A stretch of 64,000 nt of DNA, taken from Apiospora phragmitis (lineage: Eukaryota > Ascomycota > Sordariomycetes > Amphisphaeriales > Apiosporaceae). The notes beneath the pieces are model-generated. The model did no database searches. It had not been told where the DNA came from and saw only the letters and a program-made list of their open reading frames with translations. The position numbers were made by a program, and so were the translations under genes. The stretch covers positions 1,488,001 to 1,552,000 of the forward strand of contig JAQQWL010000004.1 of NCBI GenBank assembly GCA_038363925.1. The letters are read 5' to 3'. This document shows, in pieces, positions 1-10,439 of the stretch; the first letter of the stretch is position 1, and each line of letters starts with the position of its first letter.

Positions 1-887
1 TGGCTGGCGCAGGGCGTCTCCGACGCCCTCAAGGCCGTCGAGCGGCTCGGCATCGAGCAAGACGTGGGCGTCTACGCCGGCGCCCACGAGCCCTTCCTCC
101 ACACCTACGCGGCGCACCAGCTGGAGAAGCAGCGGTTCGGCAACGGCACCCAGTACGTGGGCGCGTACGGGACACCGCCGCCCCCTTTGGGCCGGGCCGC
201 GAGGAGGCGCTCGTGGCCCCGCCCGACGGCTTCGCCACGCACACGGCGCCGCGCCGACGGAGCGCGGCCCAGTTCATCCTGGACGCGGTGCGCGAGCACC
301 CGCACCAGGTGACCGTCCTGGCCATCGGCCCGCTGACCAACCTCGCGCTCGCCCTGCGGCTGGACCCGACCGTCGCGCCGCGGCTGCGGGCGTCGCCGTC
401 ATGGGCGGCCAGCTGTACGCCGCGGGCAACTCCTACAACGGCGCGGGCGAGACCAACTGGTGGCTAGACCCGGAGTCGGCACGCGCCGTGCTGCGCGCGC
501 CCATTCCCAACAAGATACTGCACCCCCTGGACCTGACCGACACGGTCCGCCTCACCAACGCGACCTACGACCGCGTCGGCGGCCACGAGCCTGCCACGCC
601 CATCACGACCCTGTTCCGCGATCTGGTGGAGCGCTGGCCCTACGCCTACGACGCCGTGGCGCTCGCGTCGCTGGCAGACCCGGGCCTGCGCCGTGACGTG
701 CGCGCGCTGTACGTCGACGTCAGCTGCGCGTTCGAGGACGAGACCTACGGGAAGGGGCTGGTGTGGACGGAGGATCCGTACCCGGGCACCGGGCTGGAGA
801 CGGCCGCTTCTGTGGTCTTCTCCGTCGACAGATGACCGCTTCGTCGAGCTCTATGTGGACTTGCTTACTCGGCCGATACTCTTATAG
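1..887 (+). pseudogene. Nucleoside hydrolase (IUNH family) relic, 5' end outside window
   Basis: The translation resembles the C-terminal two thirds of inosine/uridine-preferring nucleoside hydrolases, which split ribonucleosides into base and ribose. Visible landmarks are VLAIGPLTNLAL (about 318-353), VMGGQLY (about 398-418), ETNWWLDPESA (about 448-480) and a late RFVELYVDLL (about 838-867). The DxDxxxDD calcium motif near the N-terminus would lie left of the window. The match moves through three frames: frame 1 to frame 3 at a C5T3 run near 181, frame 3 to frame 2 near 387-392, and frame 2 to frame 3 near 830-835. There is no room for introns at these points, so they are one-base indels. 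It could be a decayed gene or poor sequence; I favour decay because the damage repeats. Confidence 0.8.
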
Positions 888-988
888 AGCCGAACGAGGA
901 AGTGGATGCACACGCGGATTGGTTTCTTTTTCTTTCGTATTTAATGATGGCCTTTGCTATTATTCTATATAGCCCCTGTAGGCCGTTC

Positions 989-1830
989 CTAGAAGACAAA
1001 GGCAAAAAGTATATTGCTAGCCAAGAGGAAAATGGCATATAGCTTGAGGCAAAGAGCAGAATCCGCACCGGCAGTAGTTACTGTCGGACTTGTACTAGGT
1101 CGGGACTTTTTAACTTGTTAGTCTGGTTCCTTTTTTGGGATGTACTTTCAAGGGTGTTACTGACGCTGTTGCCGGCTTCGGTGGTTGCCGATGAGCTGGG
1201 CGACGCAACACCCGTTGATGTACCTGAGGCAGAGGAGACAGTGGATGACTCGACTGTAGTGGAAGTTGTGGCAGTCGGTGTTACCTCGCCGGTGGTCGAC
1301 GAGGAAGCCGAGGTGGCACTTGTCTCCTTCGGGGTCGGAAGCCCTTGGGTGCTGTCGTGGATGGATTCGCCGCACTGGCGCTCTTGGCAGCGGGGATCGA
1401 CAGTGGCACATCGGTGGTCTTTTCGGTGCTAGGCGTAGTGGGCAGCACGCATGAGCTCGCTGTCTTGGAGAGGGCGCTGCCGTAGTACATCCAGATGTCG
1501 TAGTTGTCGGGGCCAGCACAAGAGAGGCAAACAGCGTAGTCAGTCAAGAAGGTCTTGTCGTAGCAAGGGTCCTCGCCCCGAGAGGCAATGATTGACTGGC
1601 CTAAATGACATGTATTAGGATCGGTGCCTTTTCGTTATGATGCAGCATGTTTGAGGCCAAGAACAGAACTTGCCGCAATTATCGTGACAGTTGTATGCTG
1701 GTGTGCCAGGCTCTGGCATCTGCTGGCGCTTGGCGAAGTGAGCAGCTAGTTCGTTGCTGTGCACGTACAAGCCGTCTGTGACTGCCGCAGCCGCAAGCGA
1801 GGAGAGAACGAGAGCTCTGATAGTATACAT
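989..1830 (-). pseudogene. Small secreted Cys/Ser/Thr-rich protein, frameshifted
   Basis: Starts at ATG 1830 with a signal peptide (MYTIRALVLSSLAAAAVTDG), then a cysteine region around CHDNCG. An intron of about 73 nt with a GC-AG border (GCAAGT donor near 1667, TTTAG acceptor near 1595) joins this to SIIASRGEDPCYDKTF and CLSCAGPDNYDIWMYYG. This spliced cysteine pattern resembles a family of fungal secreted proteins of unknown function. After residue about 130 the frame ends at 1281, but a neighbouring frame continues a long Ser/Thr-rich mucin-like stretch from about 1335 to 1105. A third frame gives a hydrophobic C-terminus (LYAIFLLASNILFAFVF, stop at 989) like a GPI-anchor signal. I infer a GPI-anchored wall protein broken by at least one indel near the G4 run at 1331; a second intron may explain the last frame change. 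Confidence 0.6.
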
Positions 1831-2670
1831 TGTGAAACGTATGGTACCAGCTTAATTGAAAGTTTAGCCGTATAACAACAACCCAAGGAGTTAAGGAGGG
1901 GATATTGGGGTTAGAAAATGTATTCTGTGTGCTATGGACCTAATAAAATGACTTGGGGAGCAATTGGTTGTTATAAACAGTGTACACTTTGGGGTTAGAA
2001 TGCTCATGCAACGAAGACCATACCATCACTCGGTCCCGATTCTCGGTAAACGAGGTTGGCAATGTCGTAACAATTCGAAAGTAAACATCAGCCCAGAGTG
2101 CATGAACTGGTGGGTTTGTGCGAAAACACTGCATGGGAGAAAATCGATCGTGCACTGACTTGACCAACAGAGTGCGTAACTCTGATGGGAATAGTGTGGC
2201 TAGCTGCTCACCATCATCCGGCGCTCCCCCGATCTTCTACGAGGTGACTATGTGTGGCATGGTTCTTCCTGAGGAGTCTGACAGCCAGTATCCTTATTGG
2301 CTAAGTAACTAGTCTAGAGCCGACTGGTACGGTGGTATTGGAGCTAGCCTGCGGGAAACCGGTCTCGGCCTCCGCGGCTCCGCGGCATGGAGGTCTTTGG
2401 CGAACGCTCTGCTGACTCTCTGGCTGCCTGGAAGAGTTTTTCCATAGATGGTACTCTGGAGATGTAGGCATGATGTTGGGCCGATACTCGGACCCGGACG
2501 TACTAGGGTCTGACCATCATGATGCAATGCAACGTGGTGTTACCTTAGTTCGGGGTTGGGAGTGCCTCGTTATCTCTCGGATCAAAAGTGGGACAAGTGA
2601 TCCCGGATGAATCTGATAAGATGGTTTTGATAAATTGGCTTGGCATTACATATTCTACCCATAATGCAAC
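1831..2670. other. Intergenic, no gene seen
   Basis: Only short overlapping ORFs without family resemblance or coding character on either strand. It holds the 5' flank of the secreted-protein gene ending at 1830. I see no repeat or RNA gene. Confidence 0.5.
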
Positions 2671-3258
2671 TTAGTCGTGGTTTACTTCTTCTCCCTCTTC
2701 GCTGTCTGAATCTTCTACGAGGATCTCGTCATCATAGACTGCGGGCCGCAGTACATCTTGAAAGTAGGGCAGGGCCCCCTTGTCCCATTTCTGCAATTCG
2801 GAATACTGAGTAGCAACTGGTTTGTCGAGAAGCTTGTTGCGACGCAGTTGATACACCTGTCCAGCTTTGCGAATCTGGTAAACGGGCTGGTCGATCTTGA
2901 ACTGGCAGCGTAGGCATTCAGACGGAAGCTGTGCGTCAGCACCAGCATCAACAACATCGCCATGATTGGCATCATCGTCTTTTGGTGTCGGGGGCAGGCA
3001 AACGTCGAAGCAGAAGTAGGCGTGGTTGCGGCGGAGCTGAATCACGAGGAGTTGCTTGGTGAAGACGGGAACAGCAGGATCACCGCCGAGATCTCGCACC
3101 AGTGCCTGGCAAGCCTTGTCGGCCAGTTCCTCGGCCCAGACCTTGACATGCTTCGGCCGGCGGGACTCTTGGTTGTACCGCTTTTTACAGAGGCACCGAA
3201 CGGGATGGCCGGCTTCCAGAGCCGCGCGCGATTCCTCGTCGGGCTGGATAACGAGCAT
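2671..3258 (-). CDS. Hypothetical protein, 195 aa, cysteine pairs
   Basis: A single uninterrupted ORF from ATG 3258. I do not recognise the family. It has two close cysteine pairs, CLCKKRY near residue 23 and CLRCQF near residue 117, plus CFDVC near residue 83, which could bind a metal, though the spacing matches no standard zinc finger I know. The C-terminus is strongly acidic (VEDSDSEEGEEVNHD). There is no signal peptide or membrane segment, so a cytosolic or nuclear protein is likely if it is made. The C-terminal part PVYQIRKAGQVYQLRR has amphipathic character. No partner gene is adjacent. Confidence 0.5.
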   Translation of the reverse strand: MLVIQPDEESRAALEAGHPVRCLCKKRYNQESRRPKHVKVWAEELADKACQALVRDLGGDPAVPVFTKQLLVIQLRRNHAYFCFDVCLPPTPKDDDANHGDVVDAGADAQLPSECLRCQFKIDQPVYQIRKAGQVYQLRRNKLLDKPVATQYSELQKWDKGALPYFQDVLRPAVYDDEILVEDSDSEEGEEVNHD

Positions 3259-3814
3259 GATGCGAGGTTGAAGTTGAGTTAGAGTTGGGCTGATGTGGGG
3301 GAGTTAGGCCGGCATGGAAGGAAAGAATGACGGCTCAGGCCTGGGCCTCGCCAATGGGACGACTTCGGCAAGTACCCAGGTATAGATAGAGGGGTAGCTG
3401 TTTGCCTATTTGCCTGTTTGCGCTAAGGTGGAAGGGGTGACGGGGCACTCCGGGTCTCCGACCCCGGACGCCGGGGTCTAACGGTATGGTATCCCTGTCT
3501 AATATCGAGACAATCAACTGTTGGTCAGGAGTCGGGGTTCCATGGTCATACGAGGAGAGAGTCCTAAGTAGTAGACCATCTTGGCGTGATAGTGTGAGTA
3601 GTGGGAACATCGACAGAGGTTAACTCGAGCAAGTATGCCTGCTTTAAGCGAATTCCACCGTTTCCGATTACGGCCTTGTAGTTTCTTGAACCATTGCCAC
3701 TCACTTCTCACCTACATAGTAATGCGGATCATGCTGGGCTTGTCATAAAATTTCACTCAACCCCTGACTTGAACTTTCTCTGCTATTTGAAGTCAACCTG
3801 TCTTGGACATCATC
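3259..3814. other. Intergenic, no gene seen
   Basis: Lies between the divergent 195-aa ORF and the BIM1-like relic and could serve both promoters. The 91-aa minus-strand ORF at 3335-3610 shows no family likeness and looks like chance. Confidence 0.4.
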
Positions 3815-4904
3815 ATGTACTCTGCCACGATTCTGACGGTGCTAGCGTCGACCTGCGTTCGACGGACTATGGCTCAGCAGTTCCACGGGCGGGGAGCCGA
3901 GGGCACCGATATGGGTCCCGCCGCCTTTCTATGGCCTCATGACCGTCCATGGAGTGCAGCTACTGACAATATCAGCCCCTACGGTAGCACCATGGGCGTA
4001 ACAAACCGGACGACTTTCCCCCTTTGAGTAAGTGAAGAGATCGGTGCAACGACTTAATTATGCCAGCTACCAAGAAACCACCCGCTAACCACCGTTGCAT
4101 CCGAAAGCCCAGGGCGAGGTAGCATTATCTATTGCCGACGAAGTATATCAGGTGGCATTCAAAATCGCATACGACAATGGTATTTCCAACACCACACAAC
4201 GGACCTACCCTCATCTCACGTATGTGTACTGCACTGATCAATATAAAACAGAAGCTCGGGCACAGAGTGACTTCGCCCAGCAAGCCGTCAGCAATGTTAT
4301 AGAGATCGAACCAGGACACCAGTGCTACAAGATCGCCCCCATCCCCGAATCGGTCAAGGCTGGAAGCAACGCTACCATCCAGCTCGAGTACTGGGCTTCC
4401 GACGCAAAAGAGCAAGGTGGTGCAAAGCAGAGCTTTTTCGCCTGCGCTGATTTCGTACGTGCCCTTCTGTCCCTTGTTTAACTATACACAGAAATAATAA
4501 GCCATCCTCGTCGTGGGCACCGCTAACACCAGACACCCACATGTGTAATACAGACATTCGTCGAGGCCAAGGACTTCACTCTGAGCGTGCCCTGCTTCAA
4601 CGTGACCGCCTCCGACTTCAGCCTGGCCGGTCCCTCTGGCTCCTCGTAGCCCAAGAGCCCGATTGATGAGGGCGGCGCCTCCACCACTGCCTCCTCTGTG
4701 GCCTCGACAGGAGGCGGGCTCACGGCCGGCGAGAAGCCTGGCATCGCCGTAGGTACCATCGTCGGTTCTTTCGCCCTTGTCGGCATCCTGGCTTTCGCGC
4801 TCCTACGCAAGAAGGGAGTCCAGCAGCAGGCTGATGTCGAAAGCCCAGCACGCCAGGGTGCCCATAAGGGGGTCACTGGTGCGATGTCTGAGCGCTCCGC
4901 TTGA
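3815..4904 (+). pseudogene. BIM1-like (X325) copper-site protein, membrane anchored, with premature stops
   Basis: Three exon-like blocks resemble the fungal BIM1-like/X325 family: extracellular, LPMO-related proteins that bind copper through an N-terminal histidine and are usually GPI- or membrane-anchored. Block 1 (3815-4027) has a weak leader, then FHGRGAEGTDMGPAAFLWP and a TNRTTFPL motif. Block 2 (about 4113-4454) has VALSIADEVYQVAFKIAYD, IEPGHQCYKI and QSFFACADF. A good intron follows (4455-4553, GTACGT to TACAG). Block 3 has TFVEAKDF and CFNVTASDF. Block 1 runs into TGA exactly before a GTAAGT donor at 4028, and block 3 has an in-frame TAG at 4647. After that TAG the same frame continues through a Ser/Thr-rich spacer and a clear transmembrane helix (IAVGTIVGSFALVGILAFAL) to the stop at 4904. 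As it stands the gene cannot make the anchored protein. Confidence 0.65.
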
Positions 4905-7866
4905 TATGTAGATTGATTGATAAGCTAATATGTCTTATTAGTTTCCACTCAATTCTGAGACACAAAAACTTGTCAACTCTCCCTGCTATCGAGTTCTGTC
5001 CGTCGGCTAGCCAGGATCAGAGGTGGCAGGTTTGTAGTAGAGGGAGAGGACCCATGAATGATAGGATCATCACAAGTAGATGAATATTGGCAATGTATTT
5101 TTATGAACTTTAATGCAGGCCAAGCTATTTAGGTAATTAACTCTTCATGTATACAGCTAGGGAGATTGTCCTTCGATCTGTGTATCGTGACGTGCTATTC
5201 TGTAGAACAGATCTGGCGAACATGTGCTCTGATGATTTATATACCTGGTCATACTTTCAATACACACAAGGCCCGAGAGCGAGAGATTCAGGGAGTCCCA
5301 CCAGCAGCGGCACTTATTAAGGGGCACCGATTTGGTCGAAATCAGGCGATTCCCCATGAAAAGAACAGCAATCCATCATCTTCTGATCTACGTCCAACAA
5401 CGATGAGTTATCTACTCTCCGCTTTAGTAGGCTACAACACAACCAGTAGTATGCGGGACCGTCCGGATGTACTCCGACCACTGGCGAGTTTGTGTCTGTA
5501 CCAGAGGAGCTCCGATAATCCTAAGCTACAAGAAGCGCGGGATGATATCTAAGCCATTGAGAAACATTTCGAGAGACAACCCATCCTTACTCCGCAAATC
5601 ATGTACGAATACGTAATCTCCACGGACTTCTTTCAGAAACAAACATATGCTCTCGGTTAGAATATCTTCTACAAGGTCTCGTCCACGGGAATGCCATAGG
5701 AGAAAAGGCTCTATCTAATGTACGCAGGAACCAACCATCGATCACCCGTACACTTGAACAAAGTCTGCCAACGCTTCAAATTTACATTTGGTATGTAATC
5801 AACGTGGGCTCAAAATTTGATCGACATTTAAAATCTCAAGCGTCTAATATATTCGATTCAGGGGTATATCAGACGTCTACGAGGCATTATTCGGTCCGTT
5901 AACTGTAGCAAAATCTTGAACTGAAGTTCAATAATCTATTCATACCAGCCTAGCCGCGCCCGGACCTGGGGACTAAACCATTATCCGTAACGCTTGCGAT
6001 GACCAGGGCGAAGAAGGCGGAGACGGAGGCGAGGAGTGAATAGGACGCAAAGTTCCTGAACTCGTTTCGCGGCTATCCGGCGGGCCATGCTTTCCCCCTT
6101 CACTTGTCAATACCGGTGTTGACCCCTGCACGCTGGTGATTAAGTATAGAGCTGGTTCCAGAACCATGGGCAGTCGTGACACAGGTTGAGCGTATGGACA
6201 TCTATATCCTTTTGGGGAGAGGCTGGCAAGTCGGATGCTGCGGCCTGGTTTGAAAAAAACGGATAGATGTACCGTGGTGGCACGGGCCACGAATAACAAA
6301 AGGCAGATGTTTCGGTAACTGCGGTTGGTTGTCGTCGAGAGCCGATCACTGACGAGGTAGGGCGCGACTACTAAGCCCTGCAGGGTGAGGATGGCCGGAC
6401 TCAGCTCCACCAACAACGGTCGTCATTTGCCTACGAATCTTGGCGCGAAAGTCCACAATTCGGAAGTCGGCGTCGGCAGTCGTCGAGTGTGGCCGACGAC
6501 CCCTTTCCCCACGAGCCCGGTCCATAGGATCCTAGCTAGCCCACCTCCACCCAAAATTCTGGCATATTCCGTCTGCTGTGCCAATCTCTCCCATTAAAGA
6601 TTGGCAGGCAAGTTGTTCCACCAATGAGAGCCGGGGCATAAGGAATATCGTCTCTCGGCCTTCGTGTTAACAACAAGGGAAAGTGTATTACATTAAAAAA
6701 AAGGAAAAAAAGCAAATAGGTAGGATCCATCAGCATGGGTGTGGGCGGGCCATTGTCAGCAATCCTCGGCCGAGAGATTTCAACCCCCATACATGATACG
6801 GGATAGGCCTCCAACCGGGTTAGTTGGAAAGTACTGTACGCTTATCTGCCATGCGAGACTAACGTTGACAACCCCGGGAGAGGTCCAGACCCAGCCCTAG
6901 GGTAGCATTCCCTTCCCGGAGCGGTAGGACGACAGGGCGATCCTGTCTCCCCGGTCGGCGCTACCAGTGTATGCATGATAGGTCCCCTAGTGGTAGCGAA
7001 GTCGTATCCCGAGTGCTTATCCCGGCGCGCATGTGAAACGATGGGTGGGGGGGGGGGCGCGCATCGAGCCATCGCCGATGCGGGCTGCTCAGAAAGCTAG
7101 CAATCATAATGACTGTTGGGCCATCGTGCGAGATGCAAAACATTGGGTGGGAGATCGCTTCGTAACCGGTGTGGCGAGTCATCACTTAACGCCGATTGTC
7201 ACATATCAACTGTCATCCGCCATGGTGCAAGAACCGGCCACCCCCTATATGTGCGATAATAACGCTGAGGAGGAGGATGGTAGTGTCTACATTAACGATC
7301 TACGCACTAGGAGGAACATCAAACTCATACTCTCCCCGCGGATTACTAGTTCCAGGTATACGATACCCGCCGTGGTGATGTTGACTCAAAATCTCCATGT
7401 GGGAGAGAGGCCCACACCACCTCTCGCCCGCTAGCATTGTCTCTTCCTCCCCAGGCACCAGGCCCTTTCTAAAATTCAGTAGTAATAGTTGCCATGTTAT
7501 AGGGGGCTCCACCCGCTCTCCTCCCTCTTCGTGTTCCAAGAAGGAATGCTACCACGTTTGCTCTCGTTGCTTTTGCTTTGCTGCCTGCTATCTCCCGATA
7601 CCGCTAGTCCCAGAGGCAGCTCCGATGATGATGAATTTGTTTACTTCCGAGGGCTATGTGCTATGTACGTCTGAGGTGCGTAGCGCCGCGTCCGTTATGG
7701 GACATGGGAAGGTGAGAGTTGCTCAGTCTATTAAAATCTGCACCTCCTGCTCGTTAGAGAGCGAGGGCTGACTTCAGCTTGATGAACCTGCCCACGTTTC
7801 GCTTGACAAAGGAGATCCTCCGATTTCCGCCTGGCTCCCTGGAGGGGGAGCCGCTTATCCATGTGT
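4905..7866. other. Gene-poor stretch, 3 kb, no gene recognised
   Basis: Many short ORFs on both strands; the longest (5973-6416, minus, 147 aa) shows no family resemblance and lacks a convincing start. It contains an 11-base G run at 7047-7057. The right end adjoins the 3' end of the LINE remnant, so some of it may be retrotransposon 3' UTR. I see no RNA gene. Confidence 0.4.
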
Positions 7867-9410
7867 TTACGATTCAGATGGCCCTTGAGGCTGGCTGCGT
7901 AGTAGAGACGCCGTTAGTGTTGGGTCGCTGTTGAGAGCGGCTGGGGTTGCTGTGTCGCTGTCAGGAGCGGCGTAGGGGTTGAGGGTTTTCACCATCCATT
8001 CGAAGTCACGGAAGCCTTTCTCCCCGAGTATCCATTTGGCTGGGTCCTCGTTTCCTGGGATGTTCTCTCGTAGCTTCGCTGCCACAAGAGGGCAGTTCAT
8101 GGCGTGGCCTGGGGTCCTGTCTGCTCCGCATTTGCACTTCTTTGCGCGTTCCGGGTGACCGAACCTCCAGTGATAGGGGTCGAAGTCGCCGTGTCCGGAG
8201 CGCTCAGCGAGGAGGCGGTGGAGGGTTGTGCGTGTGAGGGAGAGTTCCTTGGGGTGTCCTCTCCAGGGTAGCTCCCATTCTTTATACGAGACTGGTTGGT
8301 TCCTGGCCCAGTACTCGTCTACTTTGTGCTGTCTGAGTTTCCTGTTCGTCGCGCGGACGTGGGAGAGTGTGGGGAGGCGGTGGTTTTCCGGATACAGGGT
8401 AACCGTGTTGACTTGGTTGTTTGGGGGAGGGTTGGGTGGGAGTGAGAGGTTGATGTCTGGGTGGGAGTGTGGGGGTACTCCTTTGCTCCCGAGTCCGGCC
8501 TCGGCGTCCGCAGCTTCGTTTCCTTGGATGTTCATGTGGCCTGGTGACCACTGTACTGACCAGTCTTGGAGTTTCTCGACGTTGTCCCGGAAGCGGATTT
8601 GTACCGCTTGGGAAGTTGTCGGAGGGGTGGCGGGTGATGCGTTGGATGACGCCGGTGTTGTCGATGCAGAAGTGGAAGACGCCGGGGGGCCGGGTGAGGG
8701 CCCACTCCGACGCTCGCCACGCTCCGTGAGACTCGCCGTCGTAAACTTCCGCGTCCCGGAGGGTGCCGTGTTGTTGGTAGATTTGTTCGCCCCGTTGGTA
8801 GGCAACAACCCCCCACCCCGTATGCTCGGCTTTGGAGCCGTCGGTGTAGATGATTGTGTGCTCGGGGGAACGTGTTCAAGCCACTGGTGGTGGAATTTGG
8901 TCGCCGCTGGTTTGTCGGAGAGTAGACGTGGGAGTGGTTTGGTCCGCCATCGTCGAGTGAGGATGACGGGCCGTTCCGCTGGTGGGGTGAGGAGTGCCGT
9001 GCGTTGGAGTCTTGTGGATTTGTCTACGGGGGGCCGGGTCGTAGGTCGTCCTCCGCCGTGTGTCGCCGGAGGTGGGGCCGTGAGGCGTTTGGTGAGGGGG
9101 GTGGAGCGGGTCCAGGGATCGGAGTCTCATGGAGACCCGGAGTCTGATTTGTTCCAGTATCACCTTAGCCGGGGGGATGCCGGATTCCCGGTGGAGGACG
9201 GGGATGGGGGTGGTTTTCCAGACCGGGAGGATGGCTCGTGTCAGGGTCCTTATGGCCCGGTCGAGTCGGGTTACGAGGCCTTCCACTTTGCAGCTTACGA
9301 TCTGGCCGCCCACCCTGGCGCTAGGCTTGAGGAGCCCTGTCCACCAGACGGAGGCAGCTCCGAACCACCAAGGTCCGCAAGAACTGATGAATAGCGGCAG
9401 TGGTGTTCGG
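7867..9410 (-). mobile_element. 5'-truncated, decayed non-LTR retrotransposon (Tad-like LINE), ORF2 C-terminal part
   Basis: On the minus strand, from about 9400 down: the post-RT linker (VWWTGLLKPSARVGGQ, then AILPVWKTTPIPVLHRESGI), an RNase H domain with catalytic blocks IIYTDGSK, AEVYDGESHGAWRASEWAL and HFCIDNTGV, then WSPGHMNIQGNEAAD. It ends with the C-terminal CKCGADRTPGHAMNC zinc knuckle usual in fungal LINEs. The matches switch frames at least three times: near 8895, at the G5 run 8864-8868 and near 8640. No reverse transcriptase domain is present upstream, so the copy is truncated at about 9.4 kb, as is usual for LINE insertions. It is dead. The minus ORF 7867-8808 is the longest surviving piece. 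Confidence 0.85.
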
Positions 9411-10439
9411 ACTATTTACACCTCTGTTTTCTGCTGTAAGCACCGTAATAATGCGCGACCAGGGCATGGTATTGTATGTGATCGCATTGTACTTCCGCCA
9501 CCTCTTCCGAACTCTCTGCACCTGGCAGATCACTCATTAGACAGGGGGGATGGGCTAATCCAGGAAGAGCCAAGCTCTGCTTACACCTGTGCATTCGCGA
9601 CGTCAATCACCCGGTCGATCAACAAGCCCAACCCCCTCTTTGACAAGGACTTACTAGTGCTCGCCTACTTGAGGTGGGTTATCCCAAGCCTGGCTGCCTG
9701 GGCTTTGGCAGACCGTCGCCACCGTCTAGGCCGCTAACTGCTTACATAACTTGACTGTGTATATCCCTGCTCGAGCCCCTGGCTTAAACGCGCCGTCACT
9801 GGTCCTGGGAGTATAGAGATAACGAAGGAGACATATAGTAAGACAAGATTGCGTGCAGGTGTGCCGGGGTTTGATTGCACATACCTAAATGGCTGCTACG
9901 ATAGCTGCATTTGTCTTGCAGAGTTTTCCTGGCATGAACCGTAAATCTGTAAGCCAGAGGTTAGCATTGAGTTTCACTGTGATTAAGCTGCAACATTCGT
10001 TCAGAAGAGACCTCAGGTGAAAACTCGGACTGCGAATGTTTCGCTCTTAAATATGATCCCGGGTCACCTCAACTTTTGGTATTGTTGTAAGCTATTTCAA
10101 GTAGTTCTATGGAAATTGGTACCAGCTGTATGCAACTGTTCTGTTATTAAGTCGTTATATTTTTGACAGAGAACCCGTAGTGAAACCAAGTCCTTAGCCC
10201 TCGCGCGGGTGTAAGGGAGCTGCCTCCTTCGTGTATAATATCAGCTCCCATCACACCAATCCATCCGACAGTTGTTGAAGTCTGTGCACACGTCGCTGGC
10301 CGGCGTTGCGTAGAGGTCGGAGCCTACCACCGAGCTGCCCTGTGCCGAGCTTTCGTAATCACGTTCGCTATCGGTCTTGTTTTCATAGTGATCGTCGTCG
10401 TCGTCGTCGTCGTCTTCTTCGTCTTCGGTTGCTGTCGTA
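9411..10439. other. Intergenic, LINE flank to regulator 3' flank
   Basis: No gene recognised. It holds a trinucleotide microsatellite (listed separately) and the 3' flank of the Zn2Cys6 gene. The minus ORF 10241-10540 includes an acidic tract made by that microsatellite and I do not treat it as a gene. Confidence 0.4.
10392..10415. repeat. GTC trinucleotide microsatellite, about 8 units
   Basis: Near-perfect GTC/GAC repeat just past the stop of the Zn2Cys6 gene. In a neighbouring minus frame it would code a run of Asp. Confidence 0.8.

Noticed and set aside
5973..6416. 147-aa minus-strand ORF
   Set aside because: No family resemblance, poor start, mixed composition typical of chance ORFs.
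8228..9394. 388-aa plus-strand frame
   Set aside because: Antisense of the LINE remnant, whose RNase H motifs are on the minus strand.
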